Shown: positions 1-8,610 of the stretch, in pieces
Position numbering within the stretch: position 1 is the stretch's first letter
Layout of the letters: each line of letters begins with the position of its first letter
Source of the DNA: Leucobacter aridicollis
Lineage (GTDB): Bacteria; Actinomycetota; Actinomycetes; Actinomycetales; Microbacteriaceae
Direction of reading: 5' to 3'
Assembly: GCF_024399335.1 (NCBI RefSeq)
Contig: NZ_CP075339.1
Span: 1,860,001-1,924,000 of the forward strand
DNA: 64,000 nucleotides
Program-made: the position numbers and the translations under genes
Notes under the pieces: model-generated
The model's database searches: none
The model's input: the letters and a program-made list of their open reading frames with translations, nothing else
Told to the model about the DNA's origin: nothing

Positions 1-587
1 CGCTGGACGCCCTCGGCAGACGGCACCTCATACCGCTCAGGGGTCGTGACCTCCGCCGACAGGTTCTTTCCCGCCATACCAGCCTGGTCACGAACGAGCG
101 CGAGTTGCTCGTCAGCTGACAGCTCGAGGTCTGCACCCGAGAACACGCCAGCGCGCATGGCGCCGACCGAACGGATCTTCCGGGTGACGGCCCGGGTGTC
201 GATCCCGGAGATGCCGACGACGCCGTCGTTGACAAGATCCTCATCGAGTGAGCGCTGGGCGCGGAAGTTTGATACCCGACGAGCCGGATCGCGGACGACG
301 AAGCCCTCGACCCAAATCTTGCGAGACTCCATATCGGTGTCGTTTACACCGGTGTTTCCGATGTGCGGCGCGGTCATCATCACGATCTGCCCCGCATACG
401 AGGGATCGGTCAACGTCTCCTGGTACCCGGTCATCCCCGTCGAGAACACAATCTCGCCAAGCGAGCGTCCGGTCGCGCCGTATGCGCGACCTTCGTATCG
501 CGTACCATCCTCGATCACGAGCACAGCTGCTCCTGTGGGGAGTGCGGATGCTGGCGGCACCGTCACTTCATTCGTCGTCGTGGTCAC
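1..587 (-). CDS. carA: carbamoyl-phosphate synthase small subunit, partial (3' end outside window)
   Basis: This is the glutamine-hydrolysing subunit that feeds ammonia to carbamoyl-phosphate synthase for pyrimidine and arginine synthesis. Only the first 195 residues are visible. They form the CarA N-terminal domain, with the family stretch FSTGMTGYQETLTDPSY at about residues 48-64 followed by PHIGNTGVN. The class I glutaminase domain with its Cys-His-Glu triad lies beyond the left edge. The start is a GTG behind AGGAGG, and it overlaps the stop of the upstream membrane-protein gene as GTGA, so translation is probably coupled. It is the last visible member of the pyrR-pyrB-pyrC operon, as in many actinobacteria. 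The family call is firm from sequence; completeness cannot be judged. Confidence 0.95.
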   Translation of the reverse strand, partial: MTTTTNEVTVPPASALPTGAAVLVIEDGTRYEGRAYGATGRSLGEIVFSTGMTGYQETLTDPSYAGQIVMMTAPHIGNTGVNDTDMESRKIWVEGFVVRDPARRVSNFRAQRSLDEDLVNDGVVGISGIDTRAVTRKIRSVGAMRAGVFSGADLELSADEQLALVRDQAGMAGKNLSAEVTTPERYEVPSAEGVQ

Positions 588-1141
588 GCGTCCTCCTGGC
601 TCGTGTGGGTGGTCTTGCTTGAAGCAATTGGGGGTGAAAAGTTCTCGGTGGCTGTGCCCGGGGCGATCTCGCCAACTGCGGCTGCGAATCGTCGCTGGTC
701 GCCAACCGTCGAAAAACGGAAACTCGACTCGACTGGGCGCCCATCGGTGCCCTCCCAGCCCAGCAGCGCGAGGCCATCGCGTTCGACGACCTTTCCGATG
801 CGGCCACCGGCCGAGTCGGTGCCGCGCACGCTTGCAGCGGCGAGGTGGACCGGGCGTTCGCCTGTCACAGCAATCTCGACGCCGTCGCGGCGAACCGTGA
901 CGTCAGCCCAACCCTTGTAGCGCAGGCCCGGGATCGCGAGCCGCTCAAGCGGCGCGCCCGCCGGCGTCGTCGAGACGTAGCCGACGTGCTCGAACGTCTG
1001 CACGACGTCACCGGCGAGGCCGTGGTCGGGCAGCGCGAGCCCTGCGTCGCGCCGATTGCGTGCGCGCCAGGCGAGCGCCATAAAGGTGAGGATCCCGGAG
1101 GCGATGACGAGCCACAGGATCAGGAACATTGTGCGGCTCAT
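584..1141 (-). CDS. small membrane-anchored protein of the pyrimidine operon
   Basis: A 185-residue protein with one clear N-terminal membrane segment (about residues 5-25) followed by a basic stop-transfer patch (RARNRR) and a soluble, probably cytoplasmic, beta-rich region. A conserved membrane protein of this size sits between pyrC and carA in many actinobacteria (sometimes annotated as a PH-like or export protein); its role is unknown. The start overlaps the pyrC stop as ATGA and the stop overlaps the carA GTG, so it is locked into the operon. The position suggests a link to pyrimidine synthesis, but that is only context. The C-terminal 20 residues are Ser/Thr rich and look disordered. 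Confidence 0.8.
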   Translation of the reverse strand: MSRTMFLILWLVIASGILTFMALAWRARNRRDAGLALPDHGLAGDVVQTFEHVGYVSTTPAGAPLERLAIPGLRYKGWADVTVRRDGVEIAVTGERPVHLAAASVRGTDSAGGRIGKVVERDGLALLGWEGTDGRPVESSFRFSTVGDQRRFAAAVGEIAPGTATENFSPPIASSKTTHTSQEDA

Positions 1142-2574
1142 GCGCTCGCTCCGTTCTGTGCGTTCAAGTGCTGTGCAGCCGCATTCCGTGCAGCCGCGTG
1201 CTCGGCAACGAGTGCCGTGTCGATGAGCTCGCCGTCTGCGAGCGTCAGGTAGCCCTTCCTAATGGTGTGCGCGACCCGGCCTGGCAGCTCCATCCCGAGG
1301 AACGGCGAGTTTGTGCTGAGCCCATGCAGGCGCGCGGTGTCGAACACGCTGACGCCCTCGGGGTCGACGAGCACGATGTCGGCTGGCTGGCCGACGTCGA
1401 TGGCGCTCGGGTGCTCCCCGTCGGCGCCAACCGCGAGCCTGCCGATTTCGGCGGGCTTTCGCGACAGCAGCGCCTCGAGCTCGGCCCAGCTGGCGTGCCC
1501 GGGCTGGATGAGCGAGAGCAGCGCGATCGGGAAGGCCGATTCGAGGCCGACCATCCCGAACGCCGCCGAGTCCCACTCGCATTCCTTGGCTTCGACTGGA
1601 TGCGGCGCGTGGTCGGTGGCGACGATGTCAATGAGCCCGTCGGCGACGGCCTGCCTGAGCGCGCGAACGTCTTCCTCCCGACGAAGGGGCGGGTTCACCT
1701 TGTAGCGCGCGTCGTAGCTGCGCGCGAGATCCTCGGTGAGAATGAGGTGGTGTGGCGTCACCTCCGCGGTCACCTGAATGCCGCGAGCCTTCGCCCACCG
1801 AATCACCTCGACCGATCCGGCCGTCGACAGGTGGCAGATGTGCAGCCTCGCGCCGACGTGCTCTGCGAGCAGCACGTCGCGAGCGATGATCGATTCCTCG
1901 GCGACCGCTGGCCACCCCTTCAGTCCGAGCTCGCTTGAGAGCGCGCCCTCGTTCATCTGCGAGCCCTCGGTGAGGCGGGGATCCTGCGCGTGCTGCGCGA
2001 TCACGCCGTCAAACGTTTTCACGTATTCGAGGGCGCGGCGCATGAGCAGCGGATCGTGCACGCACTTGCCGTCGTCGGAGAAGACGCGCACCTGCGCGCG
2101 GGACTGAGCCATCGCACCGATCTCGCTCAGGCGCTCACCCGCGAGGTCCTCGGTGACGGCGCCGATGGGGCGCACAGTCGCGTAGCCGGCAGCGTCGCCG
2201 AGAGCCTGCACTTGTTCGACAACCCCGGCCGTATCCTGCACGGGTAGCGTGTTCGCCATCGCGAACACTGTCGTGAACCCGCCGGCCGCGGCGGCGCGGG
2301 TGCCTGTCAGCACGGTCTCCGATTGCTCGAATCCCGGCTCACGGAGGTGGGTGTGGAGGTCGACGAAGCCGGTGAACGCGACGAGGCCGTCGGCGTCGAT
2401 GACGTGCTCGCCGTCGCGCGGCTCGAGCCGGGGCTTCCCCGCGACTCCGCCGCGCTCGACAATGCGGCCGTCCGCGACACGCAGGTCCATCTGCTGAGCG
2501 CCGGTGATGTCGGCGCCGCGCTCGACGAGGTCGGCCGCGAGTCGCGCGCCGCGGATCAGGATCCCTTGAGTCAT
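1138..2574 (-). CDS. pyrC: dihydroorotase (class I)
   Basis: Cyclises N-carbamoyl-aspartate to dihydroorotate, the third step of UMP synthesis. The amidohydrolase metal site is visible: DLHTHLREPG (His74 and His76), the later HICHLSTAG and TAEVTPHHL histidines, and VATDHAPH with the catalytic Asp. The length of about 478 residues is slightly above the usual 430. The ATG at 2574 is chosen because AAGGAGAAGG lies just upstream. An in-frame ATG at 2589 overlaps the pyrB stop as ATGA and is the alternative, adding five residues (MKEKV). It lies between pyrB and the membrane-protein gene in the same operon, with a 4-base overlap downstream. Confidence 0.97.
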   Translation of the reverse strand: MTQGILIRGARLAADLVERGADITGAQQMDLRVADGRIVERGGVAGKPRLEPRDGEHVIDADGLVAFTGFVDLHTHLREPGFEQSETVLTGTRAAAAGGFTTVFAMANTLPVQDTAGVVEQVQALGDAAGYATVRPIGAVTEDLAGERLSEIGAMAQSRAQVRVFSDDGKCVHDPLLMRRALEYVKTFDGVIAQHAQDPRLTEGSQMNEGALSSELGLKGWPAVAEESIIARDVLLAEHVGARLHICHLSTAGSVEVIRWAKARGIQVTAEVTPHHLILTEDLARSYDARYKVNPPLRREEDVRALRQAVADGLIDIVATDHAPHPVEAKECEWDSAAFGMVGLESAFPIALLSLIQPGHASWAELEALLSRKPAEIGRLAVGADGEHPSAIDVGQPADIVLVDPEGVSVFDTARLHGLSTNSPFLGMELPGRVAHTIRKGYLTLADGELIDTALVAEHAAARNAAAQHLNAQNGASA

Positions 2575-2585
2575 TACCTTCTCCT

Positions 2586-4105
<1,520 letters not shown>

Positions 4106-4163
4106 TCACCGCCCCCCTTCTGCGCCTCACTGGACACCATTAAAGAAAAGCTGTAGCTGCACT

Positions 4164-4169
4164 AGTCTA
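4164..4169 (-). promoter_or_regulatory. candidate -10 box for the pyr operon
   Basis: On the minus strand this reads TAGACT, matching the TANNNT -10 consensus. No good -35 is visible at 17 bases (TGAATG). The implied leader to pyrR is about 50 bases. The same hexamer is the -10 candidate at several other genes in this window. Confidence 0.4.
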
Positions 4170-4212
4170 GCGCACCGTTCGCACCGCATTCACCCACAGA
4201 CGCTGATTCAGG

Positions 4213-4629
4213 CTACGCGCCCGCGTGCTCCGCAATCTTGCCGAGCACACCGTTCACGAAGCGACTCGAATCGTCTGTCGAGTACTCCTTTGCGAGGGCG
4301 ACCGCCTCGTTGATCGCGACCGCGGCAGGAACCTCGGGGTTGTGCAGCATCTCCCATGAAGCGATTCGCAGCAGTGCGCGGTCGACGTTCGGCATCCGCT
4401 CGATCGTCCAGCCCTGGGCGTAGCTCGCGATGAGTTCGTCGATCTCCTCGCGGTGATCGTTCACGCCGTCGACGATCTCGCGGGCGTAGAGCCACGAGGC
4501 GACGCGGTCGGGCTCGCCGACCGCGCGCTTCGCTTCATCTGCGACAACTTCCATGACCGGCGTGTTCATCACATCGGCCTGGAAGAGCATGTCAAGGGCG
4601 CGCTTGCGCGCCTTCGTCCGTGCTGACAC
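4213..4629 (-). CDS. nusB: transcription antitermination factor NusB
   Basis: NusB binds boxA RNA with S10 and supports rRNA antitermination. The protein has 138 residues and opens with the family pattern KARKRALDMLFQAD, followed by NPEVPAAVAINEAVALAKEYSTDDSSRFVNGVLGKIA-type helices that are hallmark NusB sequence. It lies two bases downstream of efp in the same direction, the classical efp-nusB pair. About 107 bases separate it from pyrR, so the pyr operon probably has its own promoter. Confidence 0.97.
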   Translation of the reverse strand: MSARTKARKRALDMLFQADVMNTPVMEVVADEAKRAVGEPDRVASWLYAREIVDGVNDHREEIDELIASYAQGWTIERMPNVDRALLRIASWEMLHNPEVPAAVAINEAVALAKEYSTDDSSRFVNGVLGKIAEHAGA

Positions 4630-4631
4630 GC

Positions 4632-5195
4632 CTAGTCGTTGACGCGGCCGAGGTAGTCACCCGAGCGGGTGTCGATCTTCACCTTGGTGCCGGCCTCAAG
4701 GAAGAGCGGCACCTGGATCTCAGCGCCGGTCTCAACAGTCGCGGGCTTCGTGCCGCCTGTCGAGCGGTCGCCCTGAAGGCCGGGTTCGGTGTAGGTCACT
4801 TCAAGCACGACCGAGGCGGGAAGCTCAAGGTAGAGCGGCTCACCCTCATGGAGGCCGATCTGGACCTGCTGGTTCTCAAGCATGAACTTGTGAGCGTCTC
4901 CGACGACGACCGCGGGAACCGTGATCTGATCGTAGTCAGACATGTCCATGAAGACGAAGTCAGCACCGTCCTGGTAGAGGTACTGGAAGTCGCGGCGATC
5001 GACGGTTGCCGTCTCGATCTTCGTTCCAGCGTTGTAAGTCTTGTCGATGATCTTGCCCGAGACGACGTTCTTCTGCTTGGTGCGGACGAACGCGCCGCCC
5101 TTACCTGGCTTGACGTGCTGGAACTCGAGGACGCTCCAGAGCTGGCCCGCCTCCTTGATAACGGTGCCGTTCTTAATGTCGTTCGAGGTTGCCAT
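4632..5195 (-). CDS. efp: elongation factor P
   Basis: Relieves ribosome stalling at proline runs. The three OB-like domains are complete in 187 residues. The tip loop of domain I reads [10 protein letters not shown] with Lys32 at the site that is modified in some bacteria; no epmA/epmB-type modification gene is in the window. The start [10 protein letters not shown] is the family start and has GGAG about nine bases upstream. Longer in-frame extensions to 5249 have no conserved sequence and are rejected. Confidence 0.97.
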   Translation of the reverse strand: MATSNDIKNGTVIKEAGQLWSVLEFQHVKPGKGGAFVRTKQKNVVSGKIIDKTYNAGTKIETATVDRRDFQYLYQDGADFVFMDMSDYDQITVPAVVVGDAHKFMLENQQVQIGLHEGEPLYLELPASVVLEVTYTEPGLQGDRSTGGTKPATVETGAEIQVPLFLEAGTKVKIDTRSGDYLGRVND

Positions 5196-5306
5196 GCGGT
5201 GTTCTCCAAAGCCTGAGTGAAAGTTCGTGCGCCGTGCGCGCCGATCCATCTTACACCGCGGGGGCTCGGCACGCCTTGGGGGCTACAGGTTTCGGCCGTC
5301 GCGACG

Positions 5307-5312
5307 TACCAT
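5307..5312 (+). promoter_or_regulatory. -10 box, leaderless start of the VOC gene
   Basis: TACCAT lies six bases before the ATG at 5319, and there is no Shine-Dalgarno sequence. This spacing puts the transcription start at or next to the A of ATG, consistent with a leaderless mRNA. Confidence 0.45.
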
Positions 5313-5318
5313 GACGCC

Positions 5319-5777
5319 ATGGCACTGCACTGGAAACTCATCATTGATTCTGTCGAGCCACATCCGCTCGCTGATTTTTGGGCGGCCGCGCTCGAGTACG
5401 TTGTCGAGGATCCTGGCGCGCTCGTCTCCGAACTCGTGCGGAACGGTGACCTTCCCGAGTCGGAGACCATCGTGCATGCCGGGACACCGAGATTCGCGGG
5501 CCTCGCTGCCGTTCGCCACCCCGACGACCCATTTGATCCTGTAACTGGCGCCGGTCACGGCCGGCGCATCCTCTTCCAGGCTGTCCCCGAACAGAAGTCA
5601 GGAAAGAATCGCCTTCACATTGACGTCCATGACACAGAACGCACGCTCGAGGAACTCGCGCACAGGCTCGAGCTGCTGGGCGCCACGCGCGTCGAGCGCA
5701 TAGACCAGGGCCCCGCGGGCGTCTGGTGGATCATGCGCGATCCTGAAGGCAACGAGTTCTGCGCGGTTGGCGCGTAG
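5319..5777 (+). CDS. VOC (glyoxalase/bleomycin-resistance fold) protein
   Basis: A 152-residue protein with the vicinal-oxygen-chelate pattern common in actinobacteria: N-terminal DSVEPHPLADFWAAALEY, a central RRILFQAVPEQKSGKNRLHIDVH and a C-terminal DPEGNEFCAV ending. These are typical of the glyoxalase-like subgroup, of which most members have no assigned substrate. The ATG at 5319 is chosen because homologous sequence starts there and a -10 box sits six bases upstream. It is transcribed divergently from efp with no operon partner, so context gives no function. Confidence 0.85.
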   Translation: MALHWKLIIDSVEPHPLADFWAAALEYVVEDPGALVSELVRNGDLPESETIVHAGTPRFAGLAAVRHPDDPFDPVTGAGHGRRILFQAVPEQKSGKNRLHIDVHDTERTLEELAHRLELLGATRVERIDQGPAGVWWIMRDPEGNEFCAVGA

Positions 5778-5827
5778 CAGTTTTGTGCACACCCGCCAAT
5801 ACTGCGCGCGGGGACTTAGCTATCTTC

Positions 5828-5833
5828 TAGTAT
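5828..5833 (+). promoter_or_regulatory. -10 box, leaderless start of the thioesterase gene
   Basis: TAGTAT followed by six bases and the ATG at 5840, with no ribosome-binding site. It supports 5840 rather than the second ATG at 5846. Confidence 0.45.
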
Positions 5834-5839
5834 CGGGGC

Positions 5840-6445
5840 ATGCATATGCTTCCTCGTACGCTCTGGCACAGGTGGTTCGTGGGCCCGCGAGGGCCGCGCC
5901 TCGATTTCAGCGCTGTCTCGCGTTCCGACTTTCGAGTGTGGCCGACAGACCTCGACATCCTGCGGCACATGAATAACGGCAAGTACCTCTCACTCATGGA
6001 CGTTGGCCGCTTCGACCTCATGCAGCGAAACGGCGTGCTCGACCTCTTCGCTCGCGAGGCCTGGTATCCGGTCGTCGTTGGCCAGACAATTTCGTACCGC
6101 AAGTCGCTGAACCCTTGGATGAAGTTCACCATCGAGTCACGCATTCTGGGTGTCGACGAGCAGGCTGTCTACATGGAGCAGCGTTTTGTGCGCCCCGCGC
6201 CGAGCGGGAGCGCGATCGCAGGCGAACCCGAGGTGTATGCTCGGGCGATCGTACGTGCCCGGATCCTTCGCCGCGCGGGCGGCGTCGTGCCAATCGACGA
6301 AATTCTTGCGAGGTCGGGCGCTGAGCCTGACGCGCTGCACGTCCCTGCTGAGTATCTCACCTGGGGCGAGACGACCAAGCTGCCGTCGACGCGAGTCGAC
6401 GCCCCGAGTACGTGGGGTGAAGGTTCCCACTCGTCGAGGCAATAG
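5840..6445 (+). CDS. acyl-CoA thioesterase family protein (hot-dog fold)
   Basis: A 201-residue protein of the 4HBT/FAT-type thioesterase superfamily. The recognisable core is RVWPTDLDILRHMNNGKYL with the Asp and HMNNGKY signature, then SLMDVGRFDL, followed by a second strand set around YPVVVGQTISYRKSL. Such enzymes hydrolyse acyl-CoA or acyl-ACP thioesters; the substrate cannot be told here. The C-terminal 30 residues are polar and probably disordered. It stands alone with its own leaderless promoter and is followed by a short stretch of degenerate repeats. Confidence 0.82.
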   Translation: MHMLPRTLWHRWFVGPRGPRLDFSAVSRSDFRVWPTDLDILRHMNNGKYLSLMDVGRFDLMQRNGVLDLFAREAWYPVVVGQTISYRKSLNPWMKFTIESRILGVDEQAVYMEQRFVRPAPSGSAIAGEPEVYARAIVRARILRRAGGVVPIDEILARSGAEPDALHVPAEYLTWGETTKLPSTRVDAPSTWGEGSHSSRQ

Positions 6446-6513
6446 CGGCTGTCGAAGTGACGGCGGCGGTCCAGGCATTAGCGGCGGTCAAAGTAATAGC
6501 CACGGTCGAGGGA
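6442..6513 (+). repeat. degenerate tandem repeats, about four units of 15-20 bases
   Basis: Imperfect units around a shared AGCGGCGGTC core (AATAGCGGCTGTCGAAGTG, CGGCGGCGGTCCAGGCATT, AGCGGCGGTCAAAGTAAT, AGCCACGGTCGAGGG). They fill the gap between the thioesterase stop and the promoter of the VanZ-like gene. No function can be assigned. Confidence 0.5.
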
Positions 6514-6528
6514 GCCGACGCGAGGCGC

Positions 6529-6534
6529 TAGCGT
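6529..6534 (+). promoter_or_regulatory. -10 box, leaderless start of the VanZ/RDD gene
   Basis: TAGCGT, then six bases, then the ATG at 6541. No Shine-Dalgarno sequence is present. Confidence 0.45.
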
Positions 6535-6540
6535 AGCGGT

Positions 6541-7608
6541 ATGGAAGCACGGATCTGGCCTGGACTCATCGCCATTCTCTTTGGCAGCCTGTTTCTCATC
6601 GTCATCATCGTGCCGTTGATCGCCGCGAACTACCGCAGGTTCGGCCGGCTCTCCCCCGGCCGAATCTTCATCTGGGGTGCGTTTACTGTCTACGCGTGCG
6701 CTCTGCTGACGTACACCATGCTGCCGCTGCCTGAACCTGGCAGCTACGAATGCGTCGCTCCAAGGTTTACCCCGGGAGACTCCGTCGCCGACATTGCCGA
6801 CTACGACACATCGTCGGCGCGTGCGCTCGTCACGAACCCCGCGGTGCTGCAGATCGCCTTCAACGTCCTGCTATTCATGCCGCTCGGGTTCTTCACCCGC
6901 CTCCTTTGGGGGCGCGGTGTGCTCGCGACGGCGCTCATCGGTCTCGGGATCTCGCTCTTCATCGAGACCTCTCAGCTCACCGGCCTCTGGGGCATCTATG
7001 ACTGCGCCTACCGCCTCTTCGACGTCGATGACATTATCGTGAACACTACGGGCGGGCTCCTCGGCGCTCTTCTCGCAGCCATGCTCAGGCTGCGGCCGGT
7101 GACCCCGCGTGGTGAGCTCGGACCGCGCCCGGTCACGTTCGGGCGCCGCTTCCTCGGGATGCTTGGCGACCTGGTCTCCGTCGGGTTCATCAGCGTCGTC
7201 GCTGAGATCTCGCGAAACCTCGTGCAGATCAGCGTGCTCGGCCAGGACCCGGCGGTCGTGGCCGAAAACCCGTCGCCTGCGTTTGGCTGGGTAGCGGCGC
7301 TCGCGATCCAGCTCGCGCTCGTCCTACTGACGGGCCGCACGATTGGCGACTTCATTGTCAACGTGAGGTACAAACCTGGCGCCGTCCCCGCGGCGCTCGC
7401 CCGGCCGCTCCGCTTCATCGGCGGCATCGGCGGCTACCAGCTGCTGAATGCACCGGCCCTGACCGACGCCGGTTTCGGGTGGGCGCCGGGGCTATTCACG
7501 CTCACCGTGTTTGTGTGGGCGATCGCAACGCCCGACCGCTCCGGCCTTGCGGGCAACATCTCGGGCCAGCGTGTCGTTGATGCGTTCAGGGCGGCCCCGG
7601 AAGCGTAG
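6541..7608 (+). CDS. VanZ-like membrane protein with a C-terminal RDD-like domain
   Basis: A 355-residue integral membrane protein. The N-terminal half has about five hydrophobic segments with the VanZ pattern (NVLLFMPLGFFTRLL, then IETSQL, then DVDDIIVNTTGGLLGALL). The C-terminal half (from about residue 200) has three further hydrophobic segments and resembles RDD proteins (GDLVSVGFI, then GDFIVNVRYKPG). VanZ was first linked to low-level teicoplanin resistance, but most homologues are of unknown function, so resistance should not be inferred. It has its own leaderless start and converges with the gene at 7655. Confidence 0.8.
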   Translation: MEARIWPGLIAILFGSLFLIVIIVPLIAANYRRFGRLSPGRIFIWGAFTVYACALLTYTMLPLPEPGSYECVAPRFTPGDSVADIADYDTSSARALVTNPAVLQIAFNVLLFMPLGFFTRLLWGRGVLATALIGLGISLFIETSQLTGLWGIYDCAYRLFDVDDIIVNTTGGLLGALLAAMLRLRPVTPRGELGPRPVTFGRRFLGMLGDLVSVGFISVVAEISRNLVQISVLGQDPAVVAENPSPAFGWVAALAIQLALVLLTGRTIGDFIVNVRYKPGAVPAALARPLRFIGGIGGYQLLNAPALTDAGFGWAPGLFTLTVFVWAIATPDRSGLAGNISGQRVVDAFRAAPEA

Positions 7609-7654
7609 GCACGGCGCAACCTGAGCTGAGGCGGGAACCAATCGGCCCCCTCGC

Positions 7655-8554
7655 CTACCCGATCGGCGGGCGGGCGCCGAGGTGGGGGCCTTGGTTTCCG
7701 ACCTCGCGGGTGTTCACCCTGACGCTGCGCTCGCTCGTGTCGAACAGTTCACGGGCGGCGAACCTGCCGCCGCTGAGCGTTCCGTGTACCCACGTGAAGC
7801 TGCTCCCGTCGAGCAGCGGCTCGCGAGCGGCGACGTGCATGAGCTGCAGCATCAGGATCTCGGGGAGCGCAGGATGCGGCCCGTGCGAGTGACTGAGCCC
7901 GACGAGTGGCGGCTTCGGCGTTGCGGGCACCAGCCTCAGCGTCCAGGACACTTCGCCGCCCTGCACCGCACCAGCCTGCACCGCGCCAGCCTGTCCCGCA
8001 CGAGCCTGCACCGCGGCTACGCCCCGCGGAACGGCGTCAAGTAGCTCGAATTCGGCGGTCACCTCGGGGGCGAGGATGAGCGGCGCGGCGAGCGACAGCG
8101 GACTGCTCGGTTGGCGTGCTGCAGCGCGGAAGAGGGCGACCCAGCCGTCGCTCCCAAGCCCGTAGATGGTCGGCACGACGGCGAGCGAGGCATCGGCCAT
8201 GAGCGCGCGGGCGAGCGCGGCGTGATCGGCGCCGGCGGCCCAGAACTCTTCGGGCTCGGGGACGCGCAGGTCGCGCCAGCCAGCTACCTCACGAGCGAGC
8301 TCAAAGCCGCGGGTGAAGCGCACTGCTTCGAGGCCGTCAATGCTTGAGAATGCCGCCTGACCGAGGTCCCCCTGCCTGGCTGCCAGCGCGGCGACATCGA
8401 GCATCGCCTCGGCGCCGCTCGCTGGCGCGGTTCCGCCGGCAGCCCGGCGGCCCTCGGCGTGTGCTCGGTCGAGCTCGTCGGCGAGGTCCGGAAACAGCAG
8501 CCTCGCGAGGCGTGCCTCGTTCTCCGACCCCTGCGCGCCCACATTTCCTGGCAT
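7655..8554 (-). CDS. uncharacterised protein linked to the VWA gene
   Basis: A 299-residue protein whose family I do not recognise. It is soluble, without signal peptide or membrane segments. Residues about 100-180 form a hydrophobic alpha/beta region (SLAVVPTIYGLGSDGWVALF). A short Ala/Gly/Gln repeat (AGQAGAVQAGAVQGG) near residue 188 is encoded by near-identical DNA units. The C-terminal part contains GLSHSHGPHPALPE and the block LDGSSFTWVHGTLSGGRF. A GGAGGG ribosome-binding site supports the ATG at 8554. It lies 56 bases downstream of the VWA gene on the same strand, so it is probably cotranscribed, and it is the candidate third component or target of the AAA+/VWA pair. Confidence 0.65.
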   Translation of the reverse strand: MPGNVGAQGSENEARLARLLFPDLADELDRAHAEGRRAAGGTAPASGAEAMLDVAALAARQGDLGQAAFSSIDGLEAVRFTRGFELAREVAGWRDLRVPEPEEFWAAGADHAALARALMADASLAVVPTIYGLGSDGWVALFRAAARQPSSPLSLAAPLILAPEVTAEFELLDAVPRGVAAVQARAGQAGAVQAGAVQGGEVSWTLRLVPATPKPPLVGLSHSHGPHPALPEILMLQLMHVAAREPLLDGSSFTWVHGTLSGGRFAARELFDTSERSVRVNTREVGNQGPHLGARPPIG

Positions 8555-8610
8555 AGTGTTCCCTCCGCTCCGAGCCTATCGGGGTTCGATCGGTCGCGCG
8601 GACTCGCAGG

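Noticed and set aside
6541..7608. Antibiotic-resistance gene (VanZ)
   Set aside because: VanZ-like membrane proteins are widespread, and no other van genes are present. Resistance cannot be inferred.
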